Shown here piece by piece: positions 24,431 through 30,883 of a stretch of DNA of 42,999 bases (its first letter is position 1; every line of letters starts with the position of its first letter). Below the pieces are notes generated by a model. That model saw only the letters and a list, made by a program, of their open reading frames with translations. It did no database searches and was not told the origin of the DNA. The DNA lies in assembly GCA_012838135.1 (NCBI GenBank), contig DUPV01000057.1:1-42999 (forward strand), in the 5' to 3' direction. The DNA is from Clostridiaceae bacterium (GTDB lineage: Bacteria; Bacillota; Clostridia; Saccharofermentanales; DTU023). The position numbers and the translations under genes are program-made.

Positions 24431-25595
24431 TACTTTATTGGTATGTATGTTAATAGGATTACTGATTTGTTCTTGCAATCAAAGTTCTGATAGAAAAGAA
24501 AAAGATTCTTCTGATTTATCCGGTACCGATTCCGGTTTAGCTGCAGAATCATATTCGGATTCCATGGGTACTAAAGAAAACACCAAAAAAAACACAGAGA
24601 TTAAAGACAATAGAGATTCAGAACATGATACAGATACAATGACTTCTGCTGATTCTACGGAAATTGAAACGGATGTTGTTTTGCCGGAATTGCAAAAGAT
24701 AAATTTTGTACTTGATTGGATTCCGAATACAAATCATACTGGAATTTATGTAGCAAACGAACTTGGTTATTTTGCCAAAGAGGGTTTGGCTATAGATATT
24801 CAGAGTCCGCCGGAAGATGGAGCGGAAGCTTTGGTAGCAGCAGGTCGTGCAGATATCGGCGTATCATTTCAAGATTATTTGGCACCGGCTTTCGCCATGG
24901 AAAATCCGTTGCCGTTAACTGCGATAGCGACATTAATCAATCATAATACGTCAGGTATTGTTTCTCTTAAAGACCAAGCAATTACTTCACCGGCAAAGCT
25001 TGAGGGGCATACTTATGCAACCTGGAATTTACCGATTGAACAAGCAATACTAAAACAAGTTATGGCAGATGATCAAGGTGATTGGTCAGAAGTAGAACTT
25101 TTTCCTTCAACGGTTACCGATATTCAAGCATCTTTACAGACACAAGTTGATGCTGTCTGGATTTATTACGGTTGGGACGGTGTAGCTCTGGAGCAAACCG
25201 ACCTTGAAATAAATTACTGGTACTTCAAAGATATAAATTCCGTATTTGATTATTACAGTCCGCTCTTATTTGCCAATAACAATTTCTTAGAAAAAAATCC
25301 GGATACGGCAAAGGCTTTCTTACGTGCTGTCAATAAAGGATATCAATATGCAATTGACAATCCGAAAGAGGCCGCGGAGATTTTACTTAAAGCAGCACCC
25401 GGTCTTGATCATGAGATTGTTATGGCAAGTCAAAAATGGTTAGCGGACGAATATATTGCAGATGCTCCGTATTGGGGATATATGGATGCCAAGCGCTGGG
25501 ATGGCTTTTATGCCTGGCTTTGGGAAAAAGAACTGATTGATCATGAAATTCCTGCCGGAATGGGATTTACCAATGAATATTTACCGGGAAAATAA
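24414..25595 (+). CDS. thiY: ABC importer substrate-binding lipoprotein (ThiY/NMT1-like)
   Basis: The 393-residue precursor has a lipoprotein signal ending ICSC (lipid-anchored C21), a Ser/Asp/Thr-rich spacer to about residue 85, then an NMT1/THI5-like periplasmic-type binding domain. This domain opens INFVLDWIPNTNHTGIYVA and continues ELGYFAKEGL, ADIGVSFQDYLAPAFA and VDAVWIYYGWDGVAL. ThiY homologues bind N-formyl-4-amino-5-aminomethyl-2-methylpyrimidine or the HMP moiety. The substrate here is inferred from the TPP riboswitch and partners. The acidic spacer is longer than usual. It is anchored on the outer face of the membrane. Confidence 0.91.
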   Translation: MKKNLSTLLVCMLIGLLICSCNQSSDRKEKDSSDLSGTDSGLAAESYSDSMGTKENTKKNTEIKDNRDSEHDTDTMTSADSTEIETDVVLPELQKINFVLDWIPNTNHTGIYVANELGYFAKEGLAIDIQSPPEDGAEALVAAGRADIGVSFQDYLAPAFAMENPLPLTAIATLINHNTSGIVSLKDQAITSPAKLEGHTYATWNLPIEQAILKQVMADDQGDWSEVELFPSTVTDIQASLQTQVDAVWIYYGWDGVALEQTDLEINYWYFKDINSVFDYYSPLLFANNNFLEKNPDTAKAFLRAVNKGYQYAIDNPKEAAEILLKAAPGLDHEIVMASQKWLADEYIADAPYWGYMDAKRWDGFYAWLWEKELIDHEIPAGMGFTNEYLPGK

Positions 25596-25602
25596 GATAC
25601 TT

Positions 25603-26367
25603 ATGGATAGATACCAAAGCGATAAAATACCAATTCTGGAAATCAAAGGAATCAGCAAAGCATTTGACGGGAAGCCTATTTTGCGCGATTTAAATTTAAA
25701 ATTATTTCAGGGAGAAATAATTTCTTTGTTAGGAACGAGTGGTAGTGGCAAGACTACATTGTTTAATATTGTTGCGGGAATTCTTAAACCGGATCAAGGT
25801 GTCATTTTTTTGAAAGGTGAAGAAATTACGGGTGAAACCGGACATCTTGCTTATATGTTGCAAAAAGATTTGCTGTTACCCCATTTAACGATCTTGGATA
25901 ATGTAGGACTGCCGCTGCGAATTCGCGGCAAAAGCAAGACGGAATCCAGAGCGGAAGCATTACAATTAATTCCTAAATTCGGATTAACCGGATATGAGAA
26001 ACTCTACCCCGGTCAACTCTCCGGCGGAATGGCTCAACGAGCGGCTTTTCTTCGAACATATCTTTTTCATTCCGAGGTTGCTTTGTTAGATGAACCGTTT
26101 TCAGCTTTAGATGCTTTGACCAAAGATAAAGTCCAAGCCTGGTATATTGAAATGATGCAGGAATTGGAACTTTCAACTATTTTTATCACGCATGATATAG
26201 ATGAAGCAATCAGGCTCTCGGACAGGGTTGTGATTTTGCAACCTCAAACTCAAAATATTCAGCAGCAAATAATTATTGATCTGCAATTACGCAAACAAAA
26301 AGACTTCACGCTTCGCACTGAATTTTTGGAATATAAAAAACAAATTCTCAAATATCTGACTGTTTAA
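25603..26367 (+). CDS. thiZ: ABC importer ATPase for thiamine precursor (ThiZ-like)
   Basis: This 254-residue ATPase has Walker A LGTSGSGKTT, the Q-loop MLQKDLLLPHLT, signature LSGGMAQRAA, Walker B VALLDEPFSALD and the H-loop FITHDIDEA. It powers the importer encoded by the two preceding genes. I chose the ATG at 25603, 8 bases after the binding-protein stop. In-frame ATGs at 25543 and 25573 and a TTG at 25537 would overlap that gene. It closes the riboswitch operon. Confidence 0.9.
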   Translation: MDRYQSDKIPILEIKGISKAFDGKPILRDLNLKLFQGEIISLLGTSGSGKTTLFNIVAGILKPDQGVIFLKGEEITGETGHLAYMLQKDLLLPHLTILDNVGLPLRIRGKSKTESRAEALQLIPKFGLTGYEKLYPGQLSGGMAQRAAFLRTYLFHSEVALLDEPFSALDALTKDKVQAWYIEMMQELELSTIFITHDIDEAIRLSDRVVILQPQTQNIQQQIIIDLQLRKQKDFTLRTEFLEYKKQILKYLTV

Positions 26368-26381
26368 TACGGTTTACTTCA

Positions 26382-26390
26382 TGGTAGAAT
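26382..26390 (+). promoter_or_regulatory. Extended -10 promoter for DUF4767 lipoprotein
   Basis: TGGTAGAAT is a TGn-extended -10 element, 34 bases before the lipoprotein ATG. No good -35 is present (TGTTTA near 26361), which is tolerable for extended -10 promoters. Confidence 0.4.
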
Positions 26391-26423
26391 ATTATTGAAT
26401 CCGAGTAATTGCGAGGTTTTATC

Positions 26424-27236
26424 ATGAAGAGAATACTTATTATCTGTATTATTTTAATTAGTTTTTTATTCACTGGCTGTTCTAAAATTGATAAAGTTAC
26501 CGGTGAGCTAAAAAAGATTGAGCAGGCTTTGGAACAATCTTCAAACAACAAACAAAGTGAAAAAATTACAGAAACAAATAACATAGGCTCTGATTCGTCC
26601 AGGTCGGGTAAATCCGGTAAATTATCGGACACATCTGCGCCCAAATTACCAACTTCACCTACAACATCAGCAACCACTTCGGAATCAAGATCTCCAACAA
26701 CTACGAAACCAACAACTCCTACAACAACGCCGACAACTACTCCAGCAACGGTTCCGACAACCACACCGGCACCGACAACTACGCCAACGACGACTTTGCC
26801 GAAAGTAGAATACTGGAATCAGGAAAAAGCTGCTGAGTTGGCAAATTTTATGGTAACTTGGGGCAATTGGATGAATCAAAAATATTATCAGTATTGGCAA
26901 GGTAACAGTGTCGATCTATGCGGTTTAATGGTTCCGGATGATGTAATGGGCGATTCCAGAATTTGGGATATTGCCTATCTTGGTGAAACGATTACACTGA
27001 AATGGTCAAATAACGGAGTAAATAATCCGGGTGAGTATGCTCTAGTCGCAATCTATTCTGATGCGGCAACTCAACCGGCCGATGCGGATAAGCATGTGTA
27101 TTTATTTACGATCAAAGATGGTGTGCCGATAGTAATGATAACCATGCAGACTCAGGGGATTGATAATCGTTTGCATTTTTATGAAACGGAAAACTATGAT
27201 TTGAAGGTAGGCTTTGCTGCTATTGTTAATGACTAG
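26424..27236 (+). CDS. DUF4767-domain lipoprotein with Thr/Pro linker
   Basis: The 270-residue precursor has a lipoprotein signal with FTGC (lipid-anchored C19) and a Ser/Lys-rich stretch. A long Thr-Pro linker (about 80-130) made of TTP and TTTP units follows. The C-terminal domain begins EYWNQEKAAELANFMVTWGN and continues WMNQKYYQYW, DIAYLGETITLKWS and YEL/VAIYSD-like strands. This matches the DUF4767 family of surface lipoproteins, known mostly from lactobacilli as far as I recall, with no established function. The Thr/Pro linker should hold the domain away from the membrane. GAGG lies 8 bases before the ATG. Confidence 0.8.
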   Translation: MKRILIICIILISFLFTGCSKIDKVTGELKKIEQALEQSSNNKQSEKITETNNIGSDSSRSGKSGKLSDTSAPKLPTSPTTSATTSESRSPTTTKPTTPTTTPTTTPATVPTTTPAPTTTPTTTLPKVEYWNQEKAAELANFMVTWGNWMNQKYYQYWQGNSVDLCGLMVPDDVMGDSRIWDIAYLGETITLKWSNNGVNNPGEYALVAIYSDAATQPADADKHVYLFTIKDGVPIVMITMQTQGIDNRLHFYETENYDLKVGFAAIVND

Positions 27237-27256
27237 CAGAATGTCAGGTTGATGTG

Positions 27257-27322
27257 AAAGTTAAGTTAAAATTGTACAATTAAGATAAAAGTTAAGTAAT
27301 GTAAAATTAAAGTTAAGTTAAA
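27257..27322. repeat. Three direct repeats of AAAGTTAAGTTAAA
   Basis: Copies start at 27257 (AAAGTTAAGTTAAA), 27288 (AAAGTTAAGTAA) and 27309 (AAAGTTAAGTTAAA). The starts are 31 and 21 bases apart, close to three and two helical turns, so all three lie on one face of DNA. They end 7 bases before the SixA-like gene. They could be a regulator binding array or a simple AT-rich repeat. Confidence 0.6.
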
Positions 27323-27331
27323 GGTGCAATG

Positions 27332-27787
27332 ATGAAGATTATTTTGGTCAGACATGCAAAAGCGGAACATTCATTTGGCAAAACTGATCGTGAACGGAAT
27401 TTGACGCCGGAAGGTATCAGAAATTTTGCAGAAAAGGCACAAGCATTGGCAGAAAAAATTATTGGCCGGAAGAACATAGTAATTTGGTCCAGTCCGGCGA
27501 ATCGAGCTCAGGAAACAGCAGATATTATTGTAGAAAACTTGCAAATTAGTCCAGAGAGGAATGTGGAACAATCAATATATTATGGTGATTTTGACGACTT
27601 GTATTCAAAATTTGCACTATTGGATGCGACCACAACTTTGATTATTGTCGGCCATCAACCCAGTCTCAGTTATTGGTCAAGTTACTTGAGCGGGAATTTG
27701 GTTCCGTACAGCACCGGCGATATGGCTTGTTTTGATGTGATTAATCTTGATCCGTTAGATGCGGAATTAATTTGGACAATATCCTGA
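27332..27787 (+). CDS. SixA-type histidine phosphatase
   Basis: The protein is 151 residues from the ATG at 27332. An ATG one codon earlier (27329) is equally possible. LVRHAKAE near the start holds the phosphate-accepting histidine, DRERNLTPEG follows, then VIWSSPANRAQETADII with the second arginine, and IIVGHQPSLS with the second histidine. These are the four features of the SixA branch of the phosphoglycerate mutase-like superfamily. SixA removes phosphate from phosphohistidine, in E. coli on the nitrogen-PTS NPr or ArcB. The partner here is unknown, although a PTS is encoded in this window. GGTG is a weak ribosome site. Confidence 0.88.
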   Translation: MKIILVRHAKAEHSFGKTDRERNLTPEGIRNFAEKAQALAEKIIGRKNIVIWSSPANRAQETADIIVENLQISPERNVEQSIYYGDFDDLYSKFALLDATTTLIIVGHQPSLSYWSSYLSGNLVPYSTGDMACFDVINLDPLDAELIWTIS

Positions 27788-27926
27788 AACAAAGAGAACA
27801 ATTATAGATTGTGCTGACTTAAAAATTAATAAAATATGCAGATAATCCGAGCAAGAGCCTTTTAAAGTAAGAACTAAGTTTAAGTAAAAGTTGTGAAATC
27901 CAAAACATTATTAGAGGAGGTTTCCG

Positions 27927-29408
27927 ATGAATGATAGTAAAAACTTTGGAATTTTGAAAGCATATGCCGTACCTCATCCGCCGATTGTCTTGCCTGAAAT
28001 AGGCGGGGGCAGAGAATCTGAAATCGAAGCTACGACAATCGCCCTGAAAAGAGTTGCTCGGGAAATTGCTGAGCTGGCTCCTGACACAATTATACTGTCT
28101 TCACCGCATGCACCGCTATATCGCGATGCATTTTTTATATCTTTTTCGGAGATTGATCAAGGTGATATGGGTCATTTTGGATTTCCTGCTGTTGGTGAAA
28201 CATTAAATAATGATTTGGAATTAGCGGAGTTAATTTTGGAAAAAGCTGACCGCAAGAATATCCCGATGTTTGCCGATGATCGAGATAATCGACTGGATCA
28301 CGGCAGTCTGGTACCGTTACGCTTTATTTGCAGTCAATATGAAGAATTCAAATTCTTACGTTTAGGATTGTCCGGATTTTCCGCTGAAATACATTATGGA
28401 TTAGGTCAAATAATTGCCGAATCAGTCAAAATTTTAAAGCGGCGAGCTGTTTTTATTGGATCGGGCGATTTATCCCATGTTCTGAAATATGATGGACCAT
28501 ATGGATTTAAACCGGAAGGTCCGAAATTTGACCAAGCTGTAACCGATATTTTGGCCAGAGCTGCTTTTGATGAATTATTAACCATGCCGAAAAGTTTAAC
28601 TGAACCGGCAGCTCAATGCGGATTGCCATCTTTTCAGATTATGGCAGGAACTTTTGACGGAAAAAATGTTGCGGCTGAACTTTTATCATATGAGGGAACT
28701 TTCGGTGTAGGTTATGCTGTTTTGGAATTTGAACCGTTGGATGATAATTCACAGCGTAAGTTTCTCGATTTATCTGCAGACGAACAAAAAGAGACCGGAT
28801 CAGATTCCAAGCCGCAGAATGAACGAAATTCTGAAACAAGCAATGCATCAAGCGGTACACAAAATGATAAACAAAAAGAATCAGCGGCAGTACCGGAAGA
28901 GAATCCTTATGTTTCTTTAGCTCGCTATACAATTGAAGAATATATAACCAAAGGAATCCGACCTGATTTGTTCGATGATTTACCGGCTGAAATGACGCAA
29001 AAGCGTGCGGCGACTTTCGTCTCTTTACATAAAAACGGACGGTTGCGCGGCTGTATCGGTACTTTAGAACCGTATCAGGATTCGCTTGCTGCAGAAATAC
29101 AACATAATGCGATTTCTGCTGCCACCGGTGACCCGAGATTTAGTCCGGTGCGAGCTAATGAGTTACAAGATCTCGAAATCAGTGTTGATGTACTTTCACC
29201 GGCTGAGAAAATCAATAATATCAGTGATTTAGATCCGAAGCGTTATGGAGTAATTGTCAGTTCGGGTTCAAGGCGCGGCGTTTTGCTGCCTGATTTGGAA
29301 GGTGTTGATACTGCAGAAGAACAAGTGGCAATAGCCAGACAAAAAGCCGGTATCGGAGCAGATGAAAAATATCAATTGAAGCGTTTTGAGGTTATCCGCT
29401 ACGAATAA
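27927..29408 (+). CDS. AmmeMemoRadiSam protein A: LigB-like plus AMMECR1 fusion
   Basis: This 493-residue protein has an N-terminal LigB/Memo-like domain (about 8-270; AVPHPPIVLPEIGGGRE, TIILSSPHAPLY, DHGSLVPLRF, IGSGDLSHVL with histidines placed as in class III dioxygenase folds). A Ser/Asn/Gln-rich linker (about 275-325) leads to an AMMECR1 domain (KRAATFVSLHKNGRLRGCIG, FSPVRANELQDLEISVDVLS, GVLLPDLEGVDTAEEQ). The three-part AmmeMemoRadiSam system is conserved in bacteria and archaea, but its reaction is not settled. It is next to the partner radical SAM gene. AGAGGAGG precedes the ATG. Confidence 0.9.
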   Translation: MNDSKNFGILKAYAVPHPPIVLPEIGGGRESEIEATTIALKRVAREIAELAPDTIILSSPHAPLYRDAFFISFSEIDQGDMGHFGFPAVGETLNNDLELAELILEKADRKNIPMFADDRDNRLDHGSLVPLRFICSQYEEFKFLRLGLSGFSAEIHYGLGQIIAESVKILKRRAVFIGSGDLSHVLKYDGPYGFKPEGPKFDQAVTDILARAAFDELLTMPKSLTEPAAQCGLPSFQIMAGTFDGKNVAAELLSYEGTFGVGYAVLEFEPLDDNSQRKFLDLSADEQKETGSDSKPQNERNSETSNASSGTQNDKQKESAAVPEENPYVSLARYTIEEYITKGIRPDLFDDLPAEMTQKRAATFVSLHKNGRLRGCIGTLEPYQDSLAAEIQHNAISAATGDPRFSPVRANELQDLEISVDVLSPAEKINNISDLDPKRYGVIVSSGSRRGVLLPDLEGVDTAEEQVAIARQKAGIGADEKYQLKRFEVIRYE

Positions 29409-29473
29409 GCAGGCGGCTCCAAACTACATTTGTATGTTGTGCAATAAAGCTTTAGGATTTGAGGTTATTCAAT

Positions 29474-30304
29474 ATGAATCATCGTGTAACTTGTCAGTTG
29501 TGTCCGCATTATTGCAAATTAAATGAAGGACAAATCGGTTTTTGCGGTGCCAGACAGGCCAAGTCAGGTAAGATTATTCCTTTAAATTATGGCAAAATCA
29601 CAGCTTTGGCCTTGGATCCGATTGAGAAGAAACCTCTGGCATATTTTTTCCCGGGCAGTATGATTTTGTCAGTCGGAAGTTTTGGCTGCAATATGTCATG
29701 TCCTTTTTGTCAAAATTATCATATTGCAACGAGTAAAAAAGAGCAGGTACGAATTCGGGATATTACTCCGGAACAATTAATTGAATTGGCACAAGTTGAA
29801 AAGAAAAGGGGCAATATCGGAATTGCTTTTACTTATAATGAACCGTTGATTGCTTTTGATTTTATTTTAGATACGGCAAAATTGGCGGAAACTGAAGATT
29901 TGGAAATTGTGATTGTCAGTAACGGGCAAATTAATGAACCGTATCTTAAACAATTGTTGCCTTATGTTTCGGCTTGGAATATTGATTTGAAAAGTTTTTC
30001 TGAAACAGGTTATCGCAAACTGGGTGGAGATCTGAATACTGTATTGAAAACAATTGAACTGATACAAGCCGCAGCCCATGTTGAAATTACAACCTTGGTT
30101 GTTCCGGGAATTTCTGATGATCAGGAAGAAATGAGAGCACAGGCTGAATATTTGGCTTCTCTTGATCCGAATATGCCATTGCATTTGAGCAGATATTTTC
30201 CTTGCTATAAATATACTGAACCGGCTACAGACAAAATGAAAATCAGAGAACTGAAACAAATCGCCGAGCAATACTTGAATCGAGTCAGATTAGGTAATAT
30301 GTAG
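29474..30304 (+). CDS. amrS: AmmeMemoRadiSam system radical SAM protein
   Basis: This 276-residue protein begins with a cysteine-rich segment (CQLCPHYC and GFCGARQ: C8, C11, C15, C25), followed by the radical SAM cluster GCNMSCPFCQ with C72, C76 and C79 (CxxxCxxC). The IAFTYNEPLIAFD and VSNGQINEPYLKQLLP motifs belong to the AmrS/PflA-like branch. It should bind 4Fe-4S and SAM and make a radical on an unknown substrate. The ATG at 29474 has GAGG 9 bases upstream. A TTG at 29459 is a less likely start. It lies 65 bases after the LigB-AMMECR1 gene, so the two are probably co-transcribed. Confidence 0.93.
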   Translation: MNHRVTCQLCPHYCKLNEGQIGFCGARQAKSGKIIPLNYGKITALALDPIEKKPLAYFFPGSMILSVGSFGCNMSCPFCQNYHIATSKKEQVRIRDITPEQLIELAQVEKKRGNIGIAFTYNEPLIAFDFILDTAKLAETEDLEIVIVSNGQINEPYLKQLLPYVSAWNIDLKSFSETGYRKLGGDLNTVLKTIELIQAAAHVEITTLVVPGISDDQEEMRAQAEYLASLDPNMPLHLSRYFPCYKYTEPATDKMKIRELKQIAEQYLNRVRLGNM

Positions 30305-30883
30305 AGTGGTCTATATATAACTATCCGGCTTTCTCTCACTACTCGTTTACGGTTAAACCGCTCTGTTTTTGTGATTGGATATCCATATACCGGCTGTTTA
30401 ATTTGGCATTGTTTTTTAGCTCTACAAGTTTACCACCCATTTCAAGACACCTTTACACTATTCATTTTTAGACGTCTTAAGCCATCCGGTTTCAGAGAGT
30501 CTAACTGTGTTGTGCTTCGGTAGCCAGACGCCGATAGCTTTGACGCTTACGTTTAACCAGTTTACTACCCCATTCAAGATACCTTCAAACTATTCATTTT
30601 GACACGTCTTAATATATCCGGTCTTGGATAGTCCGGCTGTTTTCAACTTCGGTGGCTAAACGCCGATAAATTTTATGTTTACGATGTTACTGTCGCGATT
30701 TTACTTTGGCTTAGTCAGAATATTACTTTTGTTTAGCTTGAAAATTACTTAGCGTATTTATAATGTGGAAGGCATTTAAATGGAGTTTTAGTTTGAAATT
30801 GATATTAATACTTCAGACTGAAACTCATAATTTTTAATGAGCTATATAGAGAAAAAATTATTTTATAATAAAGCGAGGTGGGT
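30305..30883. other. Gene-free stretch before NRPS cluster
   Basis: No convincing gene is present on either strand. The left two thirds is less AT-rich than the flanks and holds a 132-bp imperfect tandem repeat (listed separately). The right third (30720-30880) is AT-rich and should carry the promoter of the ABC/NRPS operon, but I could not fix its boxes. No terminator with a T run was seen after the radical SAM gene. Confidence 0.5.
30428..30690. repeat. Two-copy imperfect tandem repeat, unit about 132 bp
   Basis: Copy 1 spans about 30428-30559 and copy 2 about 30560-30690. Shared blocks in order include GTTTAC[CT]ACC, ATTCAAGA or TTTCAAGA followed by ACCTT, ACTATTCATTTT, ACGTCTTAA, ATCCGGT, CTTCGGT and ACGCCGATA. 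Spacing is conserved within each unit. The reverse strand gives short basic peptides such as KRKRQSYRRLATEA that hit stops, so coding is unlikely. It may be a structured RNA or a remnant of a repeated element. Confidence 0.68.

Noticed and set aside
26348-26900. Valine/glycine-rich and arginine/cysteine-rich minus-strand frames opposite the Thr-Pro linker
   Set aside because: They are artefacts of the ACA/CCG-rich TTP repeat read in reverse. The plus strand has a lipoprotein signal and a known domain.
27329-30304. A functional link between the SixA-type phosphatase and the AmmeMemoRadiSam genes
   Set aside because: A 139-base gap separates them, and no shared function is known. Adjacency alone is not enough.
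30305-30700. CRISPR-like array suspected from the repeated blocks
   Set aside because: There are only two long (132 bp) imperfect units, with no short identical repeats, no regular spacers and no cas genes.
30541-30720. Minus-strand short basic peptides in the tandem repeat (KRKRQSYRRLATEA and KHKIYRRLATEV)
   Set aside because: Each frame hits stops soon after, there is no start with a ribosome site, and the similarity is explained by the DNA repeat.
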